From the NCBI GenBank assembly GCA_964568735.1, contig CAZMRF010000009.1, positions 36,598 through 100,597 of the forward strand: DNA of 64,000 bases, in the 5' to 3' direction. Made by a program: the position numbers and the translations under genes. The DNA is from CAZMRF01 sp964568735. GTDB lineage: Bacteria; Acidobacteriota; Polarisedimenticolia; JACPZX01. Shown here piece by piece: positions 34,712-43,859 of this stretch. The notes beneath the pieces are model-generated. The model worked only from the letters and a program-made list of their open reading frames with translations, had not been told where the DNA came from and ran no database searches. How positions within the stretch are numbered: position 1 is the stretch's first letter; the number at the start of each line of letters is the position of its first letter.

Positions 34712-36724
34712 ATGCTGACCGCCCGGGGCCTCCGCAAGTCGTTCGGCCCGCACGAAATCCTCCGCGGCCTGGACTGGGCGATCCCGCCCGGCTCCCGTTG
34801 GGGGCTGGTCGGGCCGAACGGCTCGGGAAAGACCACCCTCCTCGAGATCCTCTGCGGCGCGCGGTCGGCCGACGAGGGCATCGTCGAGAGGCCGGGCCGC
34901 ACGAGCCTGGCCTGGCTGCCGCAGGAGGGCGGGGCCCTCCCCTCCGGCAGCCTTCTCGAAGCGACGCTGAGCCCCTTCACGGAGATCGCCGCGATGGAGG
35001 CGGAGATGCACAGCCTCCAGGGGGCTCTTGCCTCGGCGTCGAGCCTCGTGGGGGCCGAGCGGTCACCCGCTTCGGACGGCGCGGCCGCCATCCCGGCGAG
35101 CGGGGCGCCTCCCGGAACGAACCATGACGCCATCGCCCGGCGCCTGGGCGATCTCCAGCACCGCTTCGAGGCGGCCGGGGGATTCCGGCTGGAGTCCGAA
35201 GCCCGGATCATCCTCGGCGGCCTCGGCTTCGCGGCGGGCGATGATGTGCGTCCCATCACCGAGTTCTCGGGCGGCTACCGGACCCGCGCGCTCCTCGGCT
35301 CGCTCCTGCTCCAGCGCCCGGACTACCTCTTCCTCGACGAGCCGACCAATCACCTGGACCTCGAGGGCATCCAGTGGCTGGAGGGCTACCTGGCGAACCT
35401 CCCGTCGGCCGTCGTCGTGGTGTCGCACGACCGGCTCTTCCTGAACAGGGCGGTGGCGTCGATTGGAGAGATCGAAGGGGGAGGGCTGCGGATCTACCGC
35501 GGGGACTACGACGCCTACCGCGCCGAGAAGATGGCGCGCCGCGAGCGCGAGCAGGCGGCAGCGGCCCGCGAGGGCCGGCGCGTGGAGCAGGTGGAGCGGT
35601 TCATCGAGCGCTTCCGCTACAAGGCCACGAAGGCCCGCCAGGTCCAGGAACGAATCAAGATGCTCGAGAAGATGGATCGCACGGAGGTCACGGCCGGGGA
35701 AACCGCCTGGGGCTTCCGGCTCCGGGTTCCGACGAGGCCTCCCCAGATCGTGCTCGAGATCGAAGGAGTCTCGAAGTCCTTCGACGGGCGGCCGGTCCTC
35801 GACGGCGCGAGCCTTTTGCTGCAGCGAGGCGAGCGCGTGGCCCTCATCGGCCCGAACGGATGCGGCAAGTCCACGCTCCTCCGCATCGCCGCGGGCGAGC
35901 TGCCCGCCGATGGCGGGGTGGTGCGCGCCGGGCACAAGGTGGTCGTCCGTCACGTAGCGCAGCATCTCCTCGAAGTCCTCTCGGCGGGACGAACGCTCCT
36001 CGAGGAGCTGCAGGCGCTCGCCCCCGGGGCGGGGCAGGGGGAGCTGCGCTCCCTCCTCGGTCTCTTCCAGTTCACGGGGGAGGCGGCCTTCAAGGAGGTG
36101 ACGGCGCTGTCCGGCGGCGAGAAGAGCCGGATGGCGCTGGCGCGCCTCGCGCTGCAGCCGGGCCATCTCCTCCTCCTCGACGAGCCGACGAACCACCTCG
36201 ACCTCGCCGCCCGCGAGGCGCTCGAGGAAGCGCTCCTGGCCTACGAGGGCTCCGTCCTCTTCGCCTCGCACGACCGCTATCTCATCAATCGCGTGGCCTC
36301 GAAGGTGGCCGGCTTCCACGCGGGAGGCCTGCGCATCGTCGAGGGCGGGTACGACGCCTACGTCCAATCGCTCCTGCAGCCCGCTGCCGCGCCGCGCGCG
36401 TCCCGCGAGGAGATCGAGCGTGAGGCCCTCCGGCAGCGAAGGAAGGGCGAGCGGCGCGAGGCGGCGGAGGCGCGCAACGAGAGAAGCCGGCTGTTGAGAG
36501 GGATTCGCTCGGAGGTCGAGGCCTTCGAGAAGCAGATCGCCTCGCGGGAAACCCGACTCGGCGAGCTGAGGACGGCCCTCGCCGACAGCGGAACCTACCG
36601 GGAGCCCGGGCTGGCCGAGTCGCTCGGGCGGGAGGAGAAGGCCCTCTCGGCCGAGCTGGAAGGGCTCGTCAGCCGATGGGAGGATGCCAGCCGCCGCCTG
36701 CACGAAGCCGAGGCCGGAGCCTGA
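34712..36724 (+). CDS. ABC-F family ATPase (ribosome-associated type)
   Basis: A 670-residue protein with two ABC modules and no membrane segment. The first Walker A is GPNGSGKTTLL near residue 36, signature FSGGYRTRALL, Walker B YLFLDEPTNHLDLEG; the second set is GPNGCGKSTLL, LSGGEKSRMALA and LLLDEPTNHLDL. An interdomain linker rich in Arg/Glu (RREREQAAAAREGRR...FRYKATKARQVQERIKML) matches the ribosome-facing linker. A coiled-coil tail (about 570-670) resembles Uup-type C-termini. ABC-F proteins act on ribosomal tRNA sites or on DNA branch structures. An insertion in the first nucleotide-binding domain (about residues 105-145) is Ser/Ala/Gly-rich. Confidence 0.9.
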   Translation: MLTARGLRKSFGPHEILRGLDWAIPPGSRWGLVGPNGSGKTTLLEILCGARSADEGIVERPGRTSLAWLPQEGGALPSGSLLEATLSPFTEIAAMEAEMHSLQGALASASSLVGAERSPASDGAAAIPASGAPPGTNHDAIARRLGDLQHRFEAAGGFRLESEARIILGGLGFAAGDDVRPITEFSGGYRTRALLGSLLLQRPDYLFLDEPTNHLDLEGIQWLEGYLANLPSAVVVVSHDRLFLNRAVASIGEIEGGGLRIYRGDYDAYRAEKMARREREQAAAAREGRRVEQVERFIERFRYKATKARQVQERIKMLEKMDRTEVTAGETAWGFRLRVPTRPPQIVLEIEGVSKSFDGRPVLDGASLLLQRGERVALIGPNGCGKSTLLRIAAGELPADGGVVRAGHKVVVRHVAQHLLEVLSAGRTLLEELQALAPGAGQGELRSLLGLFQFTGEAAFKEVTALSGGEKSRMALARLALQPGHLLLLDEPTNHLDLAAREALEEALLAYEGSVLFASHDRYLINRVASKVAGFHAGGLRIVEGGYDAYVQSLLQPAAAPRASREEIEREALRQRRKGERREAAEARNERSRLLRGIRSEVEAFEKQIASRETRLGELRTALADSGTYREPGLAESLGREEKALSAELEGLVSRWEDASRRLHEAEAGA

Positions 36725-36808
36725 GGCGACCCTGGGGTGCGGGACCCTTCGTGGAAGGGCTGCCGGCGGCACAGGGTTGGGCGCGCGGCGGGTGGTATTT
36801 TGGAGCCA

Positions 36809-37591
36809 ATGATGGCGAGGGAGAGCTTCCCGACCGCGGCCGGCGACGGCGCCGCCGTCGAGTTCCGAGGCGTCACGAAGAGCTACGCCGGCGGGCCGCG
36901 CGTCCTGGACGGCTTCGATCTCACGATCCGTCGCGGCGAGACGACGATCCTCATCGGCCCGAGCGGCTGCGGGAAGACCTCCGCCCTCAAGCTGATCAAT
37001 CGGTTGCATGAGGCCGATGCGGGAAGCGTGACGGTTGCGGGGCGTGACGTGAGGGCGTGGGACCCCTTCCAGCTCCGGCGCGGGATCGGTTACGTGATCC
37101 AGGAGTCGGGGCTCTTCCCGCACGTCGACGTGGCCCGCAACGTCGAGACCGTCCCTCGACTCCTCGGCTGGGACGTCCGCCGGCGCGCGGAGCGGACCGA
37201 CGAGCTCCTGCGCCTCGTGGGGCTCGACCCCGCGCTCCATCTCCACAAGCTGCCCCACGAGCTCAGCGGAGGGCAACGCCAGCGCGTGGGCGTGGCGCGG
37301 GCGCTCGCCGCCGATCCGCCCATCGTCCTCATGGACGAGCCCTTCAGCGCGCTCGATCCCATCACGCGGGCACGGCTGCAAGAAGACTTCGGCGCCCTGG
37401 CGAGGAAGCTCGGCAAGACAATCATCCTCGTGACGCACGACATCCTCGAAGCCTTCCGCCTGGGGACGCGCATCGCCCTCATGAAGAGCGGGCGCGTGCA
37501 CCAGATGGGGACGGCCGCCGATCTCCGTGAGCGGCCGGCCGACGATTTCGTCCGCGAGTTCGTCGCCTCGGGTGCGCATGCCGTTCCTTGA
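36809..37591 (+). CDS. Osmoprotectant/quaternary-amine ABC transporter, ATP-binding subunit
   Basis: A 260-residue ATPase. The ATG at 36809 (or 36812) follows TGGAG closely. Motifs: Walker A GPSGCGKTSALKLINRL, Q-loop VIQESGLFPHVDVARN, signature LSGGQRQRVGVARALA, Walker B IVLMDEPFSALDP, switch VTHD. The LKLINRLHEADAGSV and LFPHVDVARNVETVP sequences are typical of OpuCA/ProV-type subunits, though the C-terminal CBS domains of those proteins are absent. The gene overlaps the permease gene by 14 bases. The three genes form one operon for import of glycine betaine, choline or a similar solute. Confidence 0.9.
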   Translation: MMARESFPTAAGDGAAVEFRGVTKSYAGGPRVLDGFDLTIRRGETTILIGPSGCGKTSALKLINRLHEADAGSVTVAGRDVRAWDPFQLRRGIGYVIQESGLFPHVDVARNVETVPRLLGWDVRRRAERTDELLRLVGLDPALHLHKLPHELSGGQRQRVGVARALAADPPIVLMDEPFSALDPITRARLQEDFGALARKLGKTIILVTHDILEAFRLGTRIALMKSGRVHQMGTAADLRERPADDFVREFVASGAHAVP

Positions 37592-38225
37592 CTTCATCGC
37601 CGGCCGTGCCGACCAGATCCTCCTCCACACCTGGGAGCACTTCGTCCTGGTGCTCGTCTCCACCTCGCTGGCCTTCGCCGTCGGCGCGCCGGCCGGCGTG
37701 TGGCTCGCGCGCCGCCCCGCGGCTGCCCGCGGAATCCTCGGCGTCGCCAACGTGATCCAGACGATTCCCAGCCTGGCCCTCTTCGGCTTCCTGATCCCTC
37801 TCCCTCTCCTGGGAGGCATCGGCGCGCGCACGGCGATCGTCGCGCTCGTCCTCTATGCCCTTCTGCCGATCCTGACGAATACCTGCGCCGGGATCCGCGG
37901 CGTGCCGGCGCCCATCGTGGAGGCGGCGACGGGAATGGGTATGACGCCGCTGCAGATCCTCCGCTTCGTCGAGATCCCCCTCGCCGCTCCCGTCATCATC
38001 GCGGGCCTGAGGATCGCCACCGTGATCTCGGTCGGCGTGGCGACGATTGCCGCGGCGATCGGCGCGGGCGGTCTCGGAACGCTCATCTTCCGAGGCGTGG
38101 CCATGGTGGACAACCGCCTCGTCCTCGCGGGGGCGCTGCCTGCCGCCCTGCTTGCCGTTGCCGCCGACGCCCTCCTGACGCGGATCGAGCGGAGGATCCA
38201 GGTCAGGAGCCTGTCCGGGTCATGA
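37578..38225 (+). CDS. Osmoprotectant-type ABC transporter permease
   Basis: A 215-residue integral membrane protein with about five or six hydrophobic segments. The EAA-type cytoplasmic loop is visible as IVEAATGMGMTPLQILRFVEIPLAAPVIIAG. VIQTIPSLALFGFLIPL is characteristic of OpuCB/OpuCD and ProW-like permeases. Here the permease is a separate protein and not fused to the substrate-binding domain. The ATG at 37578 lies within the end of the ATPase gene; a GTG two codons earlier is possible. It is followed 34 bases later by the binding-protein gene. Confidence 0.9.
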   Translation: MPFLDFIAGRADQILLHTWEHFVLVLVSTSLAFAVGAPAGVWLARRPAAARGILGVANVIQTIPSLALFGFLIPLPLLGGIGARTAIVALVLYALLPILTNTCAGIRGVPAPIVEAATGMGMTPLQILRFVEIPLAAPVIIAGLRIATVISVGVATIAAAIGAGGLGTLIFRGVAMVDNRLVLAGALPAALLAVAADALLTRIERRIQVRSLSGS

Positions 38226-38259
38226 CGCGGGCGGCGCAGCCAGGGCCCGCGAGCGCGTC

Positions 38260-39156
38260 GTGAGGGCGCCCGCGAAGTGCGCGCTGGTCGCGCTCGCCGG
38301 CGCCGCGGCGCTCCTCGGCGGGTGCAGACCTGGCGGCAACGGCGAAGGCGCCATCGTCGTCGGCTCGAAGAACTTCACCGAACAGGTGATCCTCGGCGAG
38401 ATCCTGGCGGACCTGATCGAGACGCGTGCGGGAATCCCCGTGACGCGCCGCCTCAACCTCGGGGGAACCTTCATCTGCCACCAGGCCCTGCTCGCCGGCG
38501 AGATCGATCTCTACGTCGAGTACACGGGCACCGCCCTCGCGGCGATCCTCCGCGGTTCCCCCGTTGCGGAGCGCGGGGCGGCTCTCGAAACCGTGCGCGC
38601 GGCCTACCAGAGGGACCTCGATCTGATCTGGACCGAGCCCCTGGGCTTCAACAATACCTTCGCGATGATCGTGACGCGGGAGGCAGCCGAGCGGCACGGA
38701 CTGCGCTCGATCTCGGATCCGCGCGGGCGATCTTCCTCTCGCGGGGACCGCTTCGGCTACGAGTTCATCGAGAGGGCCGACGGCTACGCGGGACTCGTCG
38801 CAGCCTACGGCCTGCGCTTCGCGGCGCGCCCGCGCGAGATGGATCTCGGGCTCATTTACCGGGCGCTGGCCGAGGGCGAGGTGGACGTCGTCGCGGGGAA
38901 CTCCACCGACGGCGTGATCGCGAGCCTCGGCCTCGTGGCCCTGGAGGATGATCGCCGGTACTTCCCTCCGTACGACGCCGTCCCCGTCGTCCGGCGCGCG
39001 GCGCTGGAGCGCCACCCCCGGTTGCGCTCCGTCCTGGCTTCGCTCGACGGCGCCATCAGCGAGCAGAGGATCCGCATGATGAACCTCGCCGTCGACGGCG
39101 ATCTCCGCGACCCGCGCGAGGTCGCGCGCGAGTTCGTCGCCACTCTCCCCGAATGA
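38260..39156 (+). CDS. Osmoprotectant-type ABC transporter substrate-binding lipoprotein
   Basis: A 298-residue protein starting with GTG. The lipobox LLGGC follows a short signal, so it is membrane-tethered. The mature start IVVGSKNFTEQVILGEILADLIE and the motif LLAGEIDLYVEYTGTALAAIL are diagnostic of the OpuAC/OsmF-type binding fold. A later FNNTFAMIVTREAAE and EVDVVAGNSTDGVI support it. It is the third gene of the operon. The usual aromatic ligand-cage residues cannot be assigned with certainty from sequence alone, so the exact solute is open. Confidence 0.9.
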   Translation: MRAPAKCALVALAGAAALLGGCRPGGNGEGAIVVGSKNFTEQVILGEILADLIETRAGIPVTRRLNLGGTFICHQALLAGEIDLYVEYTGTALAAILRGSPVAERGAALETVRAAYQRDLDLIWTEPLGFNNTFAMIVTREAAERHGLRSISDPRGRSSSRGDRFGYEFIERADGYAGLVAAYGLRFAARPREMDLGLIYRALAEGEVDVVAGNSTDGVIASLGLVALEDDRRYFPPYDAVPVVRRAALERHPRLRSVLASLDGAISEQRIRMMNLAVDGDLRDPREVAREFVATLPE

Positions 39157-39195
39157 GAGACCGCGACTCTGGGTCCTTCTGGCGAGCAGTGCTCG

Positions 39196-39239
39196 AGCAG
39201 GAAAGCCTCTCCGCGAGATCCGAATTGCGGTTTCCTGCT
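39196..39239. terminator. Possible bidirectional terminator hairpin
   Basis: AGCAGGAAA (39196-39204) and TTTCCTGCT (39231-39239) form a nine-base-pair stem with a 26-base loop, between the convergent binding-protein and glycosyltransferase genes. The loop is long and there is no strong U-run, so this is a weak call. Confidence 0.3.
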
Positions 39240-39246
39240 GGTCAGG

Positions 39247-40431
39247 TCAGCGGGCGATTCCCTCGATGATCTCGTCCCACCGGGCGATGACGCGCCGTGC
39301 GTCGTTGATCTGCACGCGCTCGCGGAGCGGGACGAGCGCCTCGGATCCGGGGCGCGAGAGCCAGGCGGCCACCTTCCCCGGAATCTCCAGGGGGTCGTCG
39401 TAGAGGCACTCCGCCCGCCCGCAGGCGATGTCAGTGTAGGTGAGGCGGCGGGGGAGGACCGGCGCGCACCCCATGTAGATCGCCTCCATCACACTGACAC
39501 CGAAGAACTCGTGGTGCGAGGTCGAGACGACGACTTTCGACCGGGCCAGGATTTCCAGGTACTCGGCGCGCGACTCCACGTAGCCCCATCGCTCGATCCT
39601 CCCGGCGAGCCGCTCCCGCGCGCGATCGAAGGCGGCGGGACGTGCCTGGTAGGTCTGTCCGGCCACGACGAGAGCGAAGTCGGGAGCGAGCCCCTCCTTC
39701 GCCATGGCGTCGAGCCGTTCGATGGCCGCGAAGAACTCCTCCGGGTTGCGGTCCGCCTCCCAGCGGTGGTTCCACACGACGAGCGGGCGGGAGGCGCGGG
39801 AAGGCTCGTTCAGGCGTGCAGGCTGGGAGGACAACGCTTCGTCGGGGCGGAACTGACGACGACGGACCTGGCACGTGCTCAGGATTGCATCCATCTCCTG
39901 CAGGTCGAGGGGCAGGCCGAGTACCTCCGACCTCCTCCGGATCCGCTCCCCCACGCCCTCCGGCCGGAAGTCCGGCATCCGATCCAGGAGATCGTCCGCG
40001 GCCGCGAGGAAGCTCTCCCGGTGGAAGGCGCTGTTGAAGAGGACGCGGTCGGCCGCGAGAGCCGAGTGGACGTTCACGAGGCCGAAGTGGAAATCGCGGA
40101 TGTCCGCGCTGGTGGAGGGATAGGTGAGCTGGTTCTCGTGGAAGTAGACGATGGCAGGGACGGGACGAGCCCAGAGATCCCTCGTGAGGGCGAGGAGCTC
40201 GGGGAGGTTCATGTAGTCGGTCGTGACCAGGAGATCGGGCGGCGGAGGCGAGAGGTCGCGGATGGCGCCCTCGAGCGCGAGGGCCGCTCCCCGCATCCGC
40301 CACTTCCACTTCCTCGGCGGAAGCGTCAGGAGCGTGACCTGGTGTGCCGATCGGTCCCGGAGCGCAAGGGCGAGGGATCGGTGGGAGGCGGTGTGGTAGG
40401 GGTCGAGATAGAGAACGCGGAGAGCCGACAC
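39247..40431 (-). CDS. Glycosyltransferase of the queuosine-tRNA mannosyltransferase type (DUF3524)
   Basis: A 394-residue protein. The N-terminus (RVLYLDPYHTASHRSLALAL), the motif IVYFHENQLTYP, FGLVNVHSALAADRVLFNSAFHRESFL, and the C-terminal glycosyltransferase segment STSHHEFFGVSVMEAIYMGCAPVLP match the DUF3524/QTMAN (GTDC1-like) family. Members attach mannose to queuosine at the wobble base of tRNA-Asp. A tRNA-Asp(GTC) gene, whose G34 would be the site of queuosine, lies about 6.4 kb away. No queuosine synthesis gene is in the window. A different acceptor is possible. Confidence 0.75.
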   Translation of the reverse strand: MSALRVLYLDPYHTASHRSLALALRDRSAHQVTLLTLPPRKWKWRMRGAALALEGAIRDLSPPPPDLLVTTDYMNLPELLALTRDLWARPVPAIVYFHENQLTYPSTSADIRDFHFGLVNVHSALAADRVLFNSAFHRESFLAAADDLLDRMPDFRPEGVGERIRRRSEVLGLPLDLQEMDAILSTCQVRRRQFRPDEALSSQPARLNEPSRASRPLVVWNHRWEADRNPEEFFAAIERLDAMAKEGLAPDFALVVAGQTYQARPAAFDRARERLAGRIERWGYVESRAEYLEILARSKVVVSTSHHEFFGVSVMEAIYMGCAPVLPRRLTYTDIACGRAECLYDDPLEIPGKVAAWLSRPGSEALVPLRERVQINDARRVIARWDEIIEGIAR

Positions 40432-40632
40432 CGGCCGATCCTAGCCGAGGCAGCGCGATCGTGAGCCGTGGCCGAGCGGAGCGGCGGAGTCCATGGTGGT
40501 GCGAAGCCTGTTGCAGGCGGAGGTGTAAGTCCTTCTACAGCAATACTTTGCCCGTGTTCGCCGGCGTGCACCACAGGGTTGGTGCCATCTACATATGAGG
40601 GCACCACACGCTCCGCGCCACCCTGCGCGGAC

Positions 40633-40998
40633 TCAGCTTGGCGGGGGCTCGGTGCGGGAGTGGACGATGACGGGGGCGGACACCTCGGCGTCGGAGAATT
40701 CCCCCGGAGCGAGCCGCTCGCGCGCTTCGGCGCGCCAGCGCGTCTTGCGGTGCTCGTCGAAGAGCGTCCCGACGGCGATCGCCACGAGCATCAGGGAGAA
40801 GCAGAAGAAGAAGCCCGTCGTGAAGCCGCGGGTGTAGAAGCGGCCGAGCTGCAGGTAGTGCTCACGCAGGCCGACGGGCTGGCCGTCCGTGACCGCGTTG
40901 GTCCTGAATACCTCGATCATGTCGATGAAGCCGAAAAGGCTGAAAACCACGCCTGCGGCCCCCGCGACGACGAGAACCCATCGGACGGTCGAGTTCAT
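40633..40998 (-). CDS. Small membrane protein of unknown function
   Basis: A 121-residue product with two hydrophobic segments (VLVVAGAAGVVFSLFGFID near the start and GFFFCFSLMLVAIAVGTLF in the middle), then a charged C-terminal tail of about 45 residues ending in Pro-Pro-Pro-Ser. It is probably an inner-membrane protein. No family is recognised. It is one of a run of minus-strand genes but has 142 bases to its nearest upstream neighbour, so cotranscription is uncertain. Confidence 0.6.
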   Translation of the reverse strand: MNSTVRWVLVVAGAAGVVFSLFGFIDMIEVFRTNAVTDGQPVGLREHYLQLGRFYTRGFTTGFFFCFSLMLVAIAVGTLFDEHRKTRWRAEARERLAPGEFSDAEVSAPVIVHSRTEPPPS

Positions 40999-41140
40999 GA
41001 GGCCCTCACACGGCCCGGAGCGCCGCGGCCGAGGGGCGGCGGATCGGGGAGAAGGAATATACGCCGGGACTCGTGCCCCCGCACTCCTCGAACGAACCCC
41101 GAAGCCTTCGCGCGCGCCGTGCCCTCGAGTCGCTTCTTGC

Positions 41141-41785
41141 TCAGGCGCCGGCCGCGGGAAGCCCCGTGGCGAACTCCCGGACCGCAGCCTCCAGATCGTC
41201 GAGCTGATCGACGAGCATGTGGGTTCCTCCGCGCAGGCGAACGAGCCTGCGCGGCTCCGGAAGCTCCCTGTAGATCTCCTCGAAGGCGGCGAGCGGCGCC
41301 AGATCGTCGGCGGTCCCGTGGACGAAGAGCCTGGGCTTGGCGCACGAGCGGAGGAAGCCGAAGTCGTAGAGGCCCGCCGGGACGGCGATGCCGATCAGCG
41401 CGTCCGCGGCGGGCTCGGCGCACCCGACGCGGAGCCCGACCCAGGAGCCGAACGAGAAACCGGCCACGGTGAGAGGAAGGCCGGGGTGCTGGCCGAGGAG
41501 CCAGGCCATTGCGGAGCGAAGGTCCTCCTGCTCGCCAACACCCCCGTCGTGGACGCCTTCGCTGGCTCCGACTCCGCGGAAGTTGAAGCGCAGGACGCAG
41601 TGACCCGTTTCTTGAAGCGCCCGGGCGGTGCGATGGACCACCTTCGTATGCATCGATCCGCCGCCGAGGGGATGCGGGTGGCAGATGACGGCAAGGCGGC
41701 GGGGGTCGGCCGGCGCCCCGCCCTGAACGATGGCCTCGATTCGGCCTGCCGGCCCCGGAAAACTGACGAATCTCGTGCTGCCCAT
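41141..41785 (-). CDS. Alpha/beta hydrolase (COG2945-like)
   Basis: A 214-residue protein. HPHPLGGGSMHTKVVHRTARAL, LRFNFRGVGASEG and the nucleophile elbow GFSFGSWVG (Ser) are characteristic. Asp in FVHGTADDLAPL and His in GGTHMLVD complete the catalytic triad. Length and motifs fit the small cytoplasmic dienelactone-hydrolase-like esterase group. Substrate unknown. The neighbours on the same strand do not suggest a pathway. Confidence 0.85.
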   Translation of the reverse strand: MGSTRFVSFPGPAGRIEAIVQGGAPADPRRLAVICHPHPLGGGSMHTKVVHRTARALQETGHCVLRFNFRGVGASEGVHDGGVGEQEDLRSAMAWLLGQHPGLPLTVAGFSFGSWVGLRVGCAEPAADALIGIAVPAGLYDFGFLRSCAKPRLFVHGTADDLAPLAAFEEIYRELPEPRRLVRLRGGTHMLVDQLDDLEAAVREFATGLPAAGA

Positions 41786-41971
41786 CCTGCTGCGTCCCCC
41801 ACACGGTCTGGCTCCGGGCAGCTCGGCCCCAGCGACGACTCGCGGAGGGTCCTCCGGATGGTCTCCACGAGCTCCGGCTGAGGCTCTCTTGCTGCGGGCG
41901 CGACGACGGATCGGCGATCCGCACCGGGCTCCGGCCGCGAGTCGTGCACCTCCAGTGCTGATGGAGCCGGC

Positions 41972-42541
41972 TCAGCGCGAGGTGTAGTCCACTCTGAGGC
42001 CCGCGATGTACACGTCAATGCCGTTGCAAGTATCGAGCGGGTCCGCACTGTCCCGCCCGATTTCCACGAAAACGATGTCTCCCCGCCTGACCTGGAGCGG
42101 GTCGAAGGAAGTCGGGAACTCGTAGCTCTCGGTCTGCACGACGAAATCGCTCGGTTGCGCCGGTGCCGTGTCGCTCCCGTCGGTGGGATTCAACGGGAGA
42201 AGTGTCGCCCCGACGTCCTGGCCCGGCTGCCAGTGGAAGTCCTGATTGGCGAAGAGAAGAAAGTTGCAGCCCGAGGTTGCCGGGTTTGCCGCGTAATAGA
42301 CCGTGACGGTGATCCGTCCGCCATCCCGGTAGTTCCGGGGGGGCATGAAGGAAAACTTGATTTGCGGGAAGCCCCCGCTGTCTGGAAGGACCGCCACGGT
42401 GCCGACCAGCAGGGAAGCTGAATCGGACGGGAAAACCGTATTGATCGGCACCTGAACCGATTGCTGTCCCGCTCGAGCGAGCTGCACAGCGGACAGAGCG
42501 ACCAGAAGGCCGACGAGGAATCGAAACTCTCTTCGGTGCAT
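41972..42541 (-). CDS. Secreted protein of unknown function
   Basis: A 189-residue product with a signal peptide (FLVGLLVALSAVQLARA). The mature part is beta-rich without a recognised motif, apart from two cysteines (SGCNFLLF, DTCNGIDVYI) that could form a disulphide. Related sequences seem to occur in secreted or surface proteins with similar QVPINTVFPSDSASLLVG openings, but I cannot name a family. It is monocistronic as far as can be seen. Confidence 0.6.
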   Translation of the reverse strand: MHRREFRFLVGLLVALSAVQLARAGQQSVQVPINTVFPSDSASLLVGTVAVLPDSGGFPQIKFSFMPPRNYRDGGRITVTVYYAANPATSGCNFLLFANQDFHWQPGQDVGATLLPLNPTDGSDTAPAQPSDFVVQTESYEFPTSFDPLQVRRGDIVFVEIGRDSADPLDTCNGIDVYIAGLRVDYTSR

Positions 42542-42689
42542 GGCTACCTCCCGGATAGATAGGTTCCTGACCTTGCAATGACGATGAGGAGCGTGACGAG
42601 AGTATCACGCTGTGGATCTACCGATCTCGATCGGTGGATATCCAGGGAGGGAGTCGGAGCACGCCACTCAGCAGGGGAGGGCCGGGGGG

Positions 42690-43811
42690 CTAGTTCCTCC
42701 TGATGCTGAGCTCGCCCATCTTCGAGGAGGCATGGATCTCGAGCGTCGGGGCATTCGGATCCTGGGGCTGCCCTTCACCTGTCGCCTCATCGCGGCTCTC
42801 GCCCAGGAATATCGACGTCGTGGAGTCGGGGGAGATGCGGACGCCCGGCGGGACGCTGATCCTGCACTCGCCCATGGCGAAGCTCAGGTCGGCCCGGGTC
42901 GTGAAGCCGGGGGCCCACTCGCCCCCCAGATCGGCCGACAGCTCTCCCATGCGCCCGCTGATCGTGATCTGGCGGGCCCGGATGTTCCCGAGCTGGTTGA
43001 GATGGATCTCTCCCATCCCGGTGTGGAAATCGACCCGCTCGAGCTCCTCCTGGACGGGTCTCGACACCGTCACATCGTGCTCGCCCATGGAGAGATCAGC
43101 CTTCAGCGCGGTGAGGCTGAGCCCGCCCAGCTCGATGTTCGATTCCCCCCTGCTCAGGACGAGGTTGAGCGCCGTGGGGAGATCCTCGGGGATCTGCACG
43201 AGGACCCTGTTCTTGTCATGGCTGCCGTCCTCGGTGAAGCCCCCGCGGAGGAGATGGAAGAGGAAGGGGACCTTCCGGCGGAACCTGATGGTGATCTCCC
43301 GTCCTTCGCCCGATTCCTCGGCCTCCTGGGTCAGCTCGTAGTCGTGGGGATCGAAGAAGCCTTCGACCTGGATGTCGGTGCCGGGAGGGCCGGGGCGGAT
43401 CTCGAAATCGCCTTCTTCCAGATCGAGATTCAGCGTGACCGCCTGCGGCCGCCGCGGCAGGGAAGTCTGCAAGTCTTCGATGTCGCGCCCGGGGAGGATT
43501 CCCGCGTCCGGCCCGGTTTCCTTGCCGGCTGCGCCGTCACCCGGCTGCCTCGCGCCGCCGCCACCCGTCCCGGCAGGGACCGTCAGGAGGCTCTTCTCAT
43601 TCCGTGCAGGGCCTTCGCGACCGTAGAAGGTGTAGCCGATCAGGAGCGAGACCGCGGCGAAGAGGATCAGCCCCACCGGCAGTGCCAGGCAGCCGACGCC
43701 GGTCCAGATGGCGGTCTTCCGGCAGCCGCTGCGACCCTGAGCCTTCTCCGCCACCTCGCCTCCTCGACTCTCATCCATGCTGAGGTGAACCATGTACGGC
43801 GCCTGTTCCAC
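42690..43811 (-). CDS. Membrane-anchored protein with DUF4097/LiaF-like beta-repeat domain
   Basis: A 373-residue product. A cytoplasmic N-terminus is followed by one hydrophobic helix (TGVGCLALPVGLILFAAVSLLIGYTF), a Gly/Ala linker, and a C-terminal domain of repeated short beta strands with recurring SMGEHDV, GMGEIHL, RMGELSA, AMGECRI and KMGELSI motifs. This repetition of (x)MGE(h)x(h) looks like the right-handed beta-helix-like fold of LiaF/DUF4097 C-terminal regions, which take part in envelope-stress signalling. The actual role is unknown. It lies downstream of the nitroreductase gene with 48 bases between them. Confidence 0.7.
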   Translation of the reverse strand: MEQAPYMVHLSMDESRGGEVAEKAQGRSGCRKTAIWTGVGCLALPVGLILFAAVSLLIGYTFYGREGPARNEKSLLTVPAGTGGGGARQPGDGAAGKETGPDAGILPGRDIEDLQTSLPRRPQAVTLNLDLEEGDFEIRPGPPGTDIQVEGFFDPHDYELTQEAEESGEGREITIRFRRKVPFLFHLLRGGFTEDGSHDKNRVLVQIPEDLPTALNLVLSRGESNIELGGLSLTALKADLSMGEHDVTVSRPVQEELERVDFHTGMGEIHLNQLGNIRARQITISGRMGELSADLGGEWAPGFTTRADLSFAMGECRISVPPGVRISPDSTTSIFLGESRDEATGEGQPQDPNAPTLEIHASSKMGELSIRRN

Positions 43812-43859
43812 GCTGGTTCCTACCGTGGCGTGTGGAGGATACCGCGCGCCGCCTCCCGC

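Noticed and set aside
35063..37831. A 922-codon open frame on the minus strand across the ABC-F and ABC transporter genes.
   Set aside because: The plus strand has unmistakable ABC motifs in the same place. Long antisense frames are expected in GC-rich genes and this one shows no family pattern.
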